Positions 1-12,721 are shown, counted from the stretch's first letter. The stretch is DNA of 64,000 bases from Cristatella mucedo (GCA_009760855.2 WPIO01000003.1:12016001-12080000), one strand, 5' to 3'. The notes: a model not told the origin generated them from the letters alone. A program made the numbers and translations.

Positions 1-240
1 AACTTAAAAAGGTGATGAGCGCTGTTTGCATTGCAATTAATTCGCCTTTATGTAAACCGTTCTAGTGCAAACTCGTGTGCTCTAGATGTGGAATCTACTG
101 CTATTATTTTGTAACCTCGAGCATATATATACAGCGGTGTGCCGTCCACGTGCAACTTCGTGCGAAGTCAAGGATTTCGTCTCTCTATAATTATAACTTA
201 AATAAGTAGGCCACCCAGTGCTCATTTCATATGACAGTAT

Positions 241-357
241 TCTGGTTTGGTCTAGTGGTTAAGGTGCTCGCCCCGACCAAGGTCTGACCGAGGTCGTGGG
301 CTCGAGCCCCGAGGCATATGTGAAGCGCCTGAATACAGATTAAGTTCTCTTAGGGTG

Positions 358-396
<39 letters not shown>
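241..396 (+). repeat. tRNA-derived SINE, family A, with (TA)n tail
   Basis: The Pol III A box region is TGGTTTGGTCTAGTGGTTAA and the B box is GGGCTCGAGCCC, about 50 bp apart. A non-tRNA part follows (GTGAAGCGCCTGAA...TTCTCTTAGGGTGCTA), then a (TA)n run at 359-396. Other copies are at 21065-21190, 47705-47870, 60895-61040 and 61830-61950 (+), and 25640-25810 and 48480-48660 (-). Confidence 0.75.
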
Positions 397-403
<7 letters not shown>

Positions 404-420
404 GAATTATATTCTGTCCA

Positions 421-1045
421 ATTCGTAATAATAATAATAATAATAACAATACACTTGATAAAGCGCCCTCAGATAACTCAATCTCTTTCTAGGCGCTTTA
501 CATTTGCTGCTAAGGGTGAACGCGATTGAATGGTGAGTGATATCATGCTTGATAAACAACATAAATAGCATGGTTAGGGGTGACACAGGGTCAGCATGCA
601 AGTGTGGTTAGTGGCAGAATGCAGTGACAGCACGTATAAGCACATAAAGGACGAATCACAGGGACCCACTCAGTGTGGTCATAAATGGTGCGTTTTTATT
701 TCTTTTTAAATGTAGTCGAGTCTGGGGATATCTCGATGCAAGTCGGGAATGAGTTCCAGGCTTTGGGAGCATACGAACTAAATGCACGGTCTCCAAAGGA
801 TTTGAGGTTTGTACGAGGTATTGGTAAACTGTTGGATTCCGAAAACTGGGTAGTGCGATGCTTGGCCTGGTGGGGGAGTAGATCTGAGAGATAGGCTGGA
901 GCCAAAGAATGAAGTGACCTAAAAGTGAGCGACAAAACCTTGAAGTCAATCCGTTGCTTTTCAACCCGGCAGTTGGGATTCGAGACTTTGCATTGGAGCT
1001 GATTTGAGGTCTTGGCCACAGAGCCGTTAAATAGACGTAATGGCC
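421..1045 (-). mobile_element. LINE-1 (CR1/L2-like) 3' fragment
   Basis: Read on the minus strand this is the RT-domain tail (VLSLTFRSLHSLAPAYLSDL; FGDRAFSSYAPKAWNSFP), then the 3'UTR ending in (ATT)n at 427-446. Frameshifts separate two overlapping frames, so it is dead. Same family as 4692-6500. Confidence 0.8.
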
Positions 1046-3190
1046 TCTGTTGAACGCCTGTAACAATCCGCTACTGTCAAATAGATGTCTGCATTATGAT
1101 ACGGTACGAGCGCTCTTCGTCGCGTACCTGCTTGTTACATTGGTGCAGTATCTACAAGTAAATAACCGTGCTACTAAGTTCAGGAGTCGCCGGTATTCGT
1201 CTTTTTCGTCGGCTAAGACTAGCATCGTTACAAGGTGTTTGTTTGCGACCTAGTTCTGACCAGGCGTCGAAGCCGCACGCCGTGTTTGTAACATTTGATG
1301 TCAGAAGTGTTGGGTAATTGCTAAAGACCCTTAGCAGTTGCCTCATGTTAGTCTCATTGAGTTGAGACTTAATTGGTGAACATTGAGCCTAAAAATGGAC
1401 TTTCTTTGCTGTCGTGTTTAAGTTACGAGCCGAACGCGATATTAAGTCATTAAACAATGAAATAACTAACTGCTGTTCCAAACTTTCGGTTGCGGAACAA
1501 TCCCTTTCTAAAGTGCTGCTAATCTTGATACCCTGCTTAGCCAATATGAGGCAAATTGGCGAAGACTAAAGCTCTGATCTTGGGCACTTATGAAAATATG
1601 CTCCCGCCATGGCAATAACGAGGCGGAAGCACGGCAGCTGAGCAGCATTTAAACATGCTACTGGTGAGTAGGGCTATCCTGAAAGAAGAGGTGCGTACAC
1701 GTCCTTTAGCAATATCTACTGTAAATATCACGGATAAACAGCAGTTAGCAGCGAGTAATACTGAGACTGGTACGCGGCTGAAAATTTCGCGCTCAAATGA
1801 CGGCAGGAGGCTTGAACTTACTACTGTTAATCTAGGAGATGTCGAGGGCGATAAGGTAGCACAAGTGCTGGCCATAGTTGAAGCTCGGTGCGTGGAAGTC
1901 GGGAAGACCAGCATACGGCTGGAGAAGTCAGAGACAGTGACTTTGCACGACAGCACAGAAACGGCTGCGATAAAGTGCACGTGTCTGGTACCTTTGCCTT
2001 GTCTGACGATTTGAGGTACGAAGTAGGCGCTCTTCCTGAGCCAGTTACTTGGCCACTGTGGAGCCTTGAAAGTCAGCTTTTTATGCTGCTAGGCAACGAG
2101 TGCCTACGGTAATCGCTGTAGCAAGTCGCGTATGATTGTTACTGTTCCGCTAGATCGTGCCTAGTTGCTCTTGTGTAGGACCTCTGCGGTGTCAAGCAAG
2201 CGATATCAATAGAAAGAACATTTAGCCCCCACGCCCAAAAAGGCCTTCCCGTATGGCAGTCACGAATAAATAAGACAATTAGACAATAAATGCTGTCCTC
2301 CGTGCTACCCGCTAGGGGAAAATGGGACAGCGATAGGCTGTAGATCGAGCCGAAAATAAGACAATAGATAATTAAGACATTGCCGGGAAATATCGGGCTG
2401 TGTGCATTGCGTAAATAAAATTGGTAATTATGTTAATTAGAAATTTAGTTGGGCAAATTAATTGTATAAATTTATTAGTAGATTTTGCTTAAGAGCACAA
2501 TAGCGTGGGTATTAGGACTTCGTTCCATCTCGCCGCGGGCTGAGCTGTGACAAGTCGATCGCTGACGAGGTCACTCCCCCTCGGATTTGGCTACGGACTT
2601 CTTTTCAAAATGTCGAAACAGGCCTCCGGATAGCGAATCTCAGCCATGGTGATGAAGCCTATACTAACCAGTTTCAAGAGTTAAGCGAGTTAAAATAACA
2701 ATATACAATCTACACCGAACTTTAAGAGGGCTTAAGAGCTTGACCAAGATTTCAATGAGAAAGCCTTAACCTTGCGTCGTAACCTTGAACCCAAGTTCTG
2801 GCTAAGGCATTTCAGAACAACAGCAGTTATCGGCTATTGACAGGTGTCAGTAGGCATTGATAGAAGTCAAGCCTCTTAAATAAGAAATTGGGTCTGGTTT
2901 GCGAGAGAAGCAACGGTAATATAAACCCTTAGAGATATTGAATACAACAAGTAAATTTAACTCATTTATTATTTTATTTAGGAGATCGGCGTAATCTTTA
3001 TATCATCGACGCTTTCGGAATTGTGAGCACTTCGACCCTAACCTGAAAGTTGAATGCCGACGAACCAGAGGTACAAAACCAAGTTGAGCTAGGATAGGGC
3101 ATGTATCTGATAGATCTCGACCACCGGTAGAACGACTCAACCCTTTGGCCACCGACTCACTTCTCTTACGCCTCTTTGTAGGTCTAAGCT
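1046..3190. other. No recognised gene; frames open on both strands at 1588-2014
   Basis: Nothing here matches a family I recognise. A plus-strand frame (1655-2014, 119 codons) and a minus-strand frame (1588-1980, 130 codons) overlap almost completely. The rest is AT-rich without splice-supported exons. Confidence 0.5.
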
Positions 3191-3198
3191 CAAAGTGG

Positions 3199-3204
3199 AT
3201 CTCT

Positions 3205-3258
<54 letters not shown>

Positions 3259-3310
3259 CTCGCTCTCGCTCTCTCTATCTATCTATCTATCTCTATCTCT
3301 CTATCTGTGT
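3199..3310 (+). repeat. (CT)n/(TATC)n microsatellite
   Basis: Mostly CT dinucleotides from 3199, with CTCGCT interruptions and then TATC units to about 3306. Confidence 0.95.
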
Positions 3311-3384
3311 AGGATGAGTGTTAACGGATGGCGATGTAGGCGCTTTCTCTCAAAGTACCCTCTAAATCTAGGGCCCAGTGCTTC

Positions 3385-4211
3385 TTGGGGTCTTTCTCGT
3401 TAGGAATGCAAAGCGAAAGGTTTCAGTCTGTCCGGGGCGAGCCTGCTGCCGCGCCCCTCCCGTGCTATCGCTCACTAATTAGTGGCCTTCGAGGCTCGGC
3501 GTCGCTACACTTTTCTTTCACAAGCGAGCCGACGGCGTTTAACTCGAGCTCAAGACGCGCCACCACCCGCCGAGCTGGTCAAGGTCAACGGCCTAGAGCT
3601 AGCAGCTCAGCTGGCTCTGAACGTATCGCGGCCGCGGCCGTCGAGCGGCTGCTGCTGGCGCTAATTTAATTTGAACGGGAGCGCTGAGAAGAGGAAATCG
3701 GCATCTAATAAGAGCCACCTGTCGCCGGGGCGTGGAGCCGCCGTCGAGTGTACTCGACGGGTGGAACTCGGCATCGTTCTCTCGGCTCTTCTAGAAAAGA
3801 GCAGAATCGTAGTGTCCTCGCCTAGGTCTATCCCCGCTGACGACGTACTATCAGGAGTACAGCTGCGTAGGCGACCCAGCGGCCTCGGCTGGCGTGGGCC
3901 ACCCTCTTGGTCTGCGGTCGTACGAATACTGCCGGGCAGCGACGTCGATCGACAGGCGGGGTGAGCATGGAATATCCCGCGAATACCTACGTAAAGAACA
4001 CTGCGGGCAAAAGAAACCTGACAATTTTGATTTCAGATCTGCTCCTCAGATCCTCGTCCAGCTCCGAACCGGATGGGAGGATCTGGACGTTTTTATAATT
4101 AGTGGGATCGATCGTCTGGCCGAGTCAGTCACTTGCCCCGTGGCTCGCAACACCTACTATGGAATGGGGCGGCCGAGGTCCGTTGAGTTTAGTCTGCAGC
4201 AGTCGTGCTAG
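3385..4211 (+). other. GC-rich block with unrecognised open frames
   Basis: CpG-rich island-like stretch in AT-rich surroundings, with three overlapping plus frames (94, 97 and 105 codons) rich in Arg, Ser and Ala. No domain is recognised. It could be a promoter or 5' exon whose gene lies elsewhere, or part of an unknown repeat. Confidence 0.3.
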
Positions 4212-4691
4212 CCGCAACGTATACACAGCCCGATGCTGCTCCGCCCCCTGATTGTGACTCCTGCATAAAAAGAGAAGATATAGAACGGAAAAGAGATAAC
4301 TGCTTAGTTCGAGAGAACCGCGAAATTCCTTCTCGACTTATTGTATTATCGGTCTCACCTGTTTTTAATTAAATTCAGTAAAAAATGAAACCGGATTCCA
4401 CAGATATTAAAATGTGACTTGAGCATACAAAGTAATGCTCAAGTTGGCTATCGCAGATGTGGCAATTGAGCGATTGCTACGATCGAGATTCCAGCTACAT
4501 ACTTGGGATTTCTTATGATAAGAAATATCAACTTTAATTTCGTTTATTTTAGGATGTGCCAGTTCACTTCCCGAACGTAATGTCTGCAAGATGCTCAGTT
4601 CATCAATTAACGTAGCTTACACTGGGGGTTTGAGCCGTAAGCTCACCTTCGGATCGTCGGCAATGTAGTTGAGTTTCTAAAAGGGCGTGTT

Positions 4692-6500
4692 TACGATTGT
4701 GGCTTCTCTCGATTTTTTTTCCAGAAGAGAGACAAGATCAATGAGTTTATCCCTGCAATGACAACATTCCCCCTAGAATGCTGTCTCCCGATTCCTGGCT
4801 GCACATCAATGTCTGCATTTAAGCAGGTCACTAGTGATCTCGTCCTGAAGTTCATATCCCAATCAAAGAAGACAAGTCCTTTGGACCCTATTCCCACTGT
4901 CCTGCTCCTACGTTGCATTGATCTGCTGCTGCCAAGCATAACTAACATCATTAATATGTCATTAGCCTCAGATCATGTCCCAGCACCTTAAAAAAAAGCT
5001 GTAGTCAGGCCACTTCTCAAGAAAGGGACACAAGACCAAGAGAACTTGAGCAATTACCGTCAAGTCTCCCTTCGACCATTCCTATAAAAGACACTGAAAC
5101 TGGTCGTGGCGGATCATCTAAACGCATATATTGAAACTTCTAAACTTGCCTGTAAGTTTCAGCCTGGCTTTAGAGATAATCACTCCACAGAATCAGCATT
5201 ACTTAGGGTGTACAACGACCTACTTAGGAATGCAGACATGGGTAGAGTATCTCTGCTTGTTTTGCTCGATCTTGCGGCAGCTTTTGATACTATCGATCCC
5301 CAAATTCTTCTAGAGTGCCTCTTATCTCGCCTGGGCATCACTGGCACTGCCCTGCTATGGTCCAGGTCCTACCTCAGTGGGAGACTCCAGGGTATTGACG
5401 TGAATGGACAAAGATCATCCGAGGTACCTGATCCCTGCAAGCCTTCGAGCACCTCAAATTCTCTCAACTCCCTTGCTGCATATATTGATGACATCCGTAC
5501 ATGGATGGCAGCAAATTTTCTAAAACTAAACGATGATGAAACTAACGTACTAGTTTTGGGCAAACCCAGTGTGATTCAGAATTTAGAAAGGCTAAAGCTC
5601 CAAATTGGCTCTGCCAGCATATCTCCTGTTGAATCTACACGAAATCTGGGTGTTATGTTCCAAAGTGACCTTTCGTTAGACGACCACACCGGCTTTACAA
5701 TCAAGTCTGCCTACTTTCAGATACATAACATTGCTCAAATTCGGACTTGTTTAGATAAGGATACCACGTCTAAGTTGGTCCATGCATTCGTGACATCCCG
5801 TCTTGACTTATGTAACTCACTGCTTGTTGGCCTACCGGCACGTGCAATCAGGCGCTTACAGTAGATGCAAAACTCTGCAGCTAGGCTTGTCTGTCGTGAG
5901 CTTCGCAGTTGCCACATCACACCACCTCTCACCGACCTCCACTGGCTACCTGTCAAGCAACGCTTGACTTCATTGACATTCATTGACTTCAAGATTTGTC
6001 ACTCACTTTTAGGTCACTGCATTCTTTAGCTCTAGCCTATCTGTTAGATCTATACCCCACCAGGCCAAGCATCGTACCACCCGCTTTTCGGAATCCAACA
6101 CTGTACCAATACCTCGTACAAACCTCAAATCCTTGGAGACCGTGCATTTTGTTCATAGGCTCCTAAAGCCTGAAATCCACTCCCGACTTGCGTCATAACA
6201 TCCCCTGATTTGACCACATTTTAAACAACTTAAAAACACCTATTTAGCATTTAGTGGGTCCCTGTGATTCGTCCTTCATGTGCGTACGTGTGCTGGCACT
6301 GTGCGTACTGCCATTTACCACACTTGCATGCTAACCCTGTGCAAGTCACCCCTAACCATGTTATTCATGCTGTTTATCGAGCATGATATTACTCACCATT
6401 CAATCACGTTTCCATTTGCAGCAAATGTAAAGCGCCTAGAAAGAGATTTTGAGTTCTCTGAGGGCACTTTATCAAGTGCATTATTATTATTATTACGATC
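4692..6500 (+). mobile_element. LINE-1 (CR1/L2-like) reverse transcriptase, internally deleted
   Basis: The longest LINE-1 copy. Pieces run from the pre-RT region (SKKTSPLDPIPTVLLLRC), through the RT palm (FQPGFRDNHSTESALL; LLDLAAAFDTID) and thumb (WMAANFLKLNDDETNVLV), to a degraded C-terminal region and 3'UTR with (ATT)n at 6481-6495. Stops and frameshifts are present. Around 5440 the segment that should hold the catalytic YADD box is missing, so the enzyme is dead. Confidence 0.88.
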
Positions 6501-6509
6501 CAATCCACT

Positions 6510-8030
6510 GCTACTCTCCATATATCCTCTTCTGCACCCAGAGGTGATAATTCAGGCACTTGGCTTGACTTTCAGTTTTACACCAAGTTTTACCATCAGT
6601 TTTACTTTACCCAGCTGCCCTCACCATTCAAGCCCTCAGACTCAATCGCGGCGATTGACTGAACATCTGCCTTGCAGATAAAGTCCTTGATGTCGGCCAA
6701 TTCCCTCAAACTAAATAACGAAAACCAAACTTCTCTTGCAAAACGCTAAATGAATTATAAAGTTAAATGAATTATATACTATCTGGCTGGAACGTCAATT
6801 TCTTTCAGCCTCAAGCTTTTCCAATCGGGGGGGGGGGGCTACGCTGTTTTTTTAGGTCTGATGAAGCTCCAGAGCGCCGCGCTTCCTCTGGGCAGCTTTC
6901 GGGCTCTTTCGAAATGAGAAAAAGGAAAAATTATTTTCGAGAGTCTTTCTGTTCGGCGTCCAATTCAGGCTACGTTTCCAGGTTATTGCTATTTTTAGAA
7001 TCCAAGACTGCCGGACAGGTTAACCTCGTGGTGCAGCTCAAGGCGGTTCGAACGGGAGGGGGGTAGGTAAAAATTGTTTTCGATAGCGTTGAAAAAAGCT
7101 TAAGGGAGGCGCAGTGTCTAGTGCATTCACTAAAAATGGTGCATATCTTTTTGTGAGGGAATGGAAGCCCATCTTTACGACACTTCTTTGGCGTGCAAAA
7201 TCGCAGGCTGCCTCTAAAAAAGGCTACCACTTTCTTCCTTAAAATAGGAAGGAATCTTTACGGAGGCCAAACTTAAGGAGGCCTGCCGGAACGGTGCACC
7301 GTAAACGCAACGCTTGAACATGCGTCTCTATCAAGGGCCGCCGAACTAAAAGGATTCTAAAATGCCGCACCCTTTCAAACCTCTAGTTCTAAGTTGATCT
7401 CTCAGGGATTACCACTTCCCCGCTGAAGAAATATCTAAAATTTTAAATCAACTCAAGCAAGGGGACAGCAGCAAGCAGCAGGATCAAGTGAGAGGCGTAT
7501 ATTCGTCTTTTGCTCTTTGCAGGGTAAGCAAAAATTAACCTACACGACTTTCACACGTCAATCGTAGGGATCCATCCAGCATCTGTGGTATATTGACTCC
7601 ATAGAGCTCAGCTCTCAATTATCAATAGCCGAATAAGCTATGAACTATTCGAAATATGCCCACCCGGCAGGAAGAACCTCTATGGTTTGACTAGAGGAAT
7701 GGAGGTAAGGTGACCATCAGCCCTTAAAAATAGCTTCAACATTTCATTAAATAAATGCAAACCTGGCGTAAAAGTAAACCTGTGGAGCATGTAAACAATT
7801 AGAAATCAAGGCAAGCTTCTATATTTTGGCAACAAGATGAGATAAGGAATGTCGCTAAATCAAACTAACATATCGATATAAAGAACTATATTTTGACAGT
7901 AAACGTGGTAGCTGCCACGGGTTTTGCAGCTGTCCCGGATCCCTTGCTGAACAAGGCTTTGTGGATGAGTGACACATCAACATCATCGAAATCTGGCCCT
8001 CTAAAACGGAGAATAGCCATATTATGTGAT
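6510..8030. other. No gene recognised
   Basis: Unique-looking sequence without domain content. It contains a 12-G run at 6827-6838. Open frames at 6767-7066 (+) and 6970-7230 (-) show no recognisable protein features. Confidence 0.5.
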
Positions 8031-8032
8031 TA

Positions 8033-8120
8033 ATAATAATACTAATAGTACACTTGATAAAGCGCCCTCAGAGAACTCAATCTCTCTCCAGGCACTTTAC
8101 ATTTGCTGCAAAGGAAGCGT
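8033..8120 (-). mobile_element. LINE-1 3' tail
   Basis: (ATT)n-type end, followed on the minus strand by the conserved tail TTCTCTGAGGGCGCTTTATC and AGCAAATGTAAAG. Only the last ~85 bp are present. Confidence 0.75.
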
Positions 8121-9200
8121 GATCGAATTAAGACGAACATATTGACCGACATGTACCTGCAGCAGTAAGGAGCAGGCCAGTAAAGCCTGGTTTAGACAAG
8201 GAGTCTTGCTCGAGCCTTCGGTAATAAGAACACACACAAGTCTTTGGTGCATACGTCACCAATACCTACCGTGTAGCGGTCCGGACTTAAGGGAAGACTT
8301 GGCGAAGACTCAGCAGTCAAACCCTGTTCTACTTTCAGCCAAGACTTAGCAAGTGACCAATCACAGACGTCCAGGCCACGCCTACTGCTTAGCTCAGAAT
8401 GGCCGACGACTTGACTAGCAAAATCCTCGATGCCTTCCTAGCGACTCCCTGTTTATGGGACTGAGCTCGGGAGTTTAAGAATCATATTTTGAGATGGCGA
8501 GCGATAAAGGCTATAGCGGACAGGTTTCATTCTACCGGTAATTGGGTTACCAAAGCTTGGCTATAGAGATATGCCATTGCTATCCTATGAATGCTCAGTG
8601 GGCCATTGGAGTAGGAAGCCAGACTTGGAGCAAGACTGCCGTCTAAACTTACAAACCGGAAAACCGTAGTAAGACTCGAGTAGGCGGGAAGCAAGACTTG
8701 CCGTCTAACCCAGAATTAAGACTACTAAGTCAAAAGTGATATTATAATGGCTTTCTGAGACCTGAATGTGTATCGACAAAAATTCATCAACGACTAGATG
8801 AATGCGCCCGACACCAAACAAAAGCGCCTGGCCTCACAGAAGCCGTCGAAAGCTCTGCTAATCACAACACAGTTATCGCTTTCTCTGGAAGAGAGATGGT
8901 CACACGGAATCCACGATCAAAAATACGAGAAAATATATGTAACAATAAAATGCTAATACTGAAACCTCCATGACCAAAAATATGAGAAAATAACGTAAGT
9001 AGCCAGCCACCATGCCACATGCACTGGGTATTACGCCAGTGTTAAGGGCACGGGTTCAAGTCCAGCAAACGGTTTTCATTAATGCCAACTAAAAAATGGG
9101 AAGGCCTAAAACTCGAAAAACGGGTTAGACCGGCATATTCGTTTTAGTCTCTGTATCGAATCTGGTATCGAATTACCAAAAAAGCAATGAGATGACTATT
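8121..9200. other. No gene recognised
   Basis: Unannotatable spacer. Related short phrases such as AAGACTTG/GACTTAGC recur loosely between 8180 and 8710, but no clear repeat unit emerges. Confidence 0.45.
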
Positions 9201-9790
9201 ACATCAGCCGAACAGTCAAATCTTTTTTTAAATCTGCTTATTTCCAGCTAAATAATACTGCAAACATTCGGTCGTGCTTAGATAAGGGTAACAAAGCCGA
9301 GTTAGTCAATCCACGTATGACACACCCTGTCTCGACTTCTGTAAATCTATCCTTGCATGTTTTCCTGCCTCGAAAATATCAAGCTTGCAAACAGTGCAAG
9401 ACTCTACAGCTAGGCTTGCTTGCCGTGAACAAGACACCACACCACTTTTCTCCGAGCTGCATCTTCTACTCCATTAAGCAGCATACCGACTTCGAGGTCC
9501 TGTCACTTACTTTTAAGGTCCCTACATTATCTTGCTGCAATGATATCTGAAATACTTACTGCTCAGACTTATCTTCGCATCAGCTACTGTTCTCATTCTC
9601 GACGTTTAGCTGAGCCTCTGAACAAGCTCACACGCTTTGGTGCTTTCAGTTCCAATGCTCCCAAAACCGGGTACTCACGATAGACACATCTAAATACCTT
9701 AACTTGCTGAAATCTAAAAAGAAAGCTTACAAAACGCTTAACTTAGCACGCAGATACATTCAGAGCTGTAACTAAAAATGTTTTACTTAG
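9200..9790 (+). mobile_element. Degraded LINE-1 RT C-terminal fragment
   Basis: Plus-strand peptides CLDKGNKAELVN and DFEVLSLTFK correspond to the RT thumb/C-terminal region of the LINE-1 family. Heavily mutated. Confidence 0.6.
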
Positions 9791-10985
9791 AACATTTTGT
9801 TACTAAAATAAAAGGATGCAGTTTAACAATGCTCCAAGTAAAGTATCTCTAGGTTTGTGTGGGTACCATTCTATAGGGCATGATTGAGGAGCAATTTTTG
9901 CCAGCATTGCCAAGCCTCAAACAAGACATCGTGAAATAATATCAAGTCGCCAATCTTCCACTTTGCTGGACATCGTCATATAGGTTTTCAACGGGTTCAG
10001 ATAGGGCGGTTACTTGGTCATAGTAATACAGCAGCCGTTATTGAAAAATTATTTCACTTGAAGTCTCACTGTACTTCAGACCATTACAGCTTATCGGAAT
10101 GCTGATATTAATGAATCTAAATGCAGGCACTTCTTCATAATGCGTTTAAACAATAGAGCTTCTCTACAACATCCCTACAGCAGCCTTCATTCATCTCAAA
10201 ATTCTAAAGCATTCTGAAGGTAAGCCCCTGGAAAGCTTTACACGATTTTTCTGGGTAGAACAGCTAGGTCATATGTGCTCAAATCAGTTCGAGTAGGTTT
10301 AAGAGATCCTTACCCGGCACAACAAGCCGATATTTGAATGAGTGCAATACTAAGCTCACCGAATACTGATTTGACTCAAGTTGTGTAGAGAACCACAACC
10401 ATGGGCTGCACCAATAACTGTTTTGCACACACCACTAAAAATATGCCGTGAAAAGATCGGGTAATAATCCAGTATTAAACTGCACTGGGTGTGTGTTATC
10501 TTGAAATTTCATGGCACTCGGCTTATGAGTTCTCGAGAAAATGAACTACCAAGTTCTGGCCAACCGTTGGCTTGTCGCACCTACATAGTGCACTAAAAAG
10601 TACTTTGCAGCCCATTTCTTAGGAATGCTGTCAAGTAGATGGGGCTAGCCAGTGATTGAGAGGAACCTTGAAATCTATTGACAGTAAAATTCGCGAGGTG
10701 AATGTGGTGAAATACTTTTGAAAGTATCAGGTAATAAGCAATCATTACCAAAGCTTAGCCCAGAGAATTTTCAGCGTTGCAAGTGGACTGCAGACATGTG
10801 TTGGAGCCTGGGCCACGCCACAGGAGGTTTAATGCCAGCATGCATGGACACAGTGGCAGAGCTGAGGGGTGCAGGGGAGAGGGGCAGTTGCCCCCCTAGC
10901 CCCTCAGCTGGGTCGCTGGGCACCACATGGTACCAACACCTTGTCACCTACTACATTTCGATTTACGGTTTAAAAAGGTCAGTGC
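9791..10985. other. No gene recognised
   Basis: No domain, repeat or splice-supported exon seen. The frame at 10718-10993 has no recognisable features. Confidence 0.45.
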
Positions 10986-11175
10986 TAATGTAATGTATCT
11001 CGGTCTGTAACTCCACAAAGACAATGTGGTTGTTACTCAGGAGTGTGCCTATAGCATCATTTCTACACTCACTCAAAGCATAAATAAGTGGCTTTCGGTG
11101 CTCATTCTGTAGCCAACAAACTTCATCTCATGCAAAAATAGAAAGTGAGGAGGTTAGCTGAGTCACGAGGGCAGT
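10986..11175 (-). mobile_element. LINE-2 family 3' fragment
   Basis: Read on the minus strand, this matches the 3' end of the second LINE family (tail ...TGTGGAGTTACAGAC...ATACATTACAT). It abuts a LINE-1 copy at about 11190. Confidence 0.65.
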
Positions 11176-11893
11176 TGAGGTAGTGAGTATGGCAGCAAAC
11201 TTTCATAAATTGAATGACGATACAACCAACTTATCAGTTATAAGCAAACCAAGTGTGATCCAGAAATTGGAAAGGTTAATGCTCACAATCGGCTCTGCCA
11301 GCATTTCTCCTGTTTCTGCACGAAATCTAGGAGCCATGTTCCAATGTGACCTTTCATTAGACGACCACATTAGCTCCACAGTCAAGCCTGCCTACTTTCA
11401 TCTACACAACACTGCTAAAATTCGGGCTTGTTTAGACAGGGATACCACATCTAAATGGGTCCATGCATTTGTGGCTAAGCATAGTCCCACTCGCTTTTCG
11501 GAATTTAACTGCTAACCTATACTGCGTACAAAACCAGATAATTCTTGGGAGACCATGCCTTTAGCTCGTATGCTCCCTAAGCCTGGAACTCACGCCCGAC
11601 TTTCGTCACGACATCCCCTGACTTGACCACATTAAAAAAGAAAAACTAAAAACGCATCCATGTATCACAACATTTAGTGGGCTCGTGGTGTGATTCGTCC
11701 TTAATGTGCTTATGCGTGCTGACACTGTGCTTGCTGCCACTAACCACACTTGCATGCTGACCCTGTGCACGTAACCCCTACCGCTAACCATTCGATCGCG
11801 CTTCCCTTGCAGCAAATGTAAAGTGCCTTTGAAGAGATTTGAGTTCTCTGAGGGTGCTATATCAAATGTATTATTATTATTATTATTGAGTTA
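11176..11893 (+). mobile_element. LINE-1 fragment
   Basis: It starts in the RT thumb (MAANFHKLNDDTTNLSVISK), continues through DRDTTSKWVHAFVA, then has a deletion and the 3'UTR with (ATT)n at 11871-11885. Dead copy. Confidence 0.82.
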
Positions 11894-12252
11894 GCCAGGT
11901 TATCCAGGTGTGGGATTCGGCAGACAGCATGTAGCAGTGGTCGGTCACGGAACAGCAGTAGCAGTAGCCACCACTAGCTTTATTCCTGATGACACAAATG
12001 CCAAACCTTTTTTCTTTCCTGATCGTTCTCTCCTCACCCTCTCAACGTCTAGGGGTGGCTATAGAATATTGCCAATGCCTTGCACATGGTCAATCGGTAT
12101 TAACGAAGTCTCGAATGGCTGGCTGTGACGATCTGTCGACATAGGTGCAGAAGTTCTGTCAGCATCGTGAGATCGAGGTGCTCGACATGACCGTCAACTA
12201 CATCTGACCCCCCCTCGTTGCAATGCACTGACGAATAATAACAAAAGCTCTT

Positions 12253-12557
12253 TCACATCGACTTATTCTGCGAGGTAATTGCCAAAATAGAGTCCACATG
12301 GGACTTTCGATTTGACACGGAGTCGATGGAAATGCTCGGCCTGGCTGCTTGCACATCCCTCATCGACCGTTCTCTGCACTTAATTTCGACAACTTTCCAG
12401 ATCTTGCAACCAAATTCTGAAAGATAGGACTTTTCAGACACCAATCTGTTCTTCTTGAGACACCAGCTTCATAACTTTCATTAACTAGTGAAATAGATTT
12501 AGGTCCACTATTAAAGAACGTCGGAAAGCTTCTCAATCTTGCTGGTGATGCTAGCAC
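12253..12557 (-). other. Two overlapping open frames, possible terminal exon
   Basis: Two minus-strand frames overlap here. One ends at 12253 (...HVDSILAITSQNKSM). The other ends at 12360 (...SGKLSKLSAENGR) and has a good acceptor, CCTATCTTTCAG, inside it. Either could hold the C-terminus of the POLDIP3-like gene upstream. The end VDSILAI loosely recalls the DPDTIL segment near the family's C-terminus. Nothing is decisive. Confidence 0.2.
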
Positions 12558-12721
12558 AATCCGGTCGAGCTGAGACCGGCTATGACCTACTGTACGAGCT
12601 ATTGCAACTTATTCCTACACTGTTAGTGTAAACAGCCAAGACCGAACGTGTGCTCAACACATCAAAAATTATGAAGACACGCATTTGGACGGCACGATAG
12701 GCACAGACTCCTCAACGAAAC

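Noticed and set aside
241-310. Functional tRNA gene
   Set aside because: A and B boxes are present but no cloverleaf can be made with confidence, and the same head recurs in dispersed copies with a LINE-like tail, so it is a SINE.
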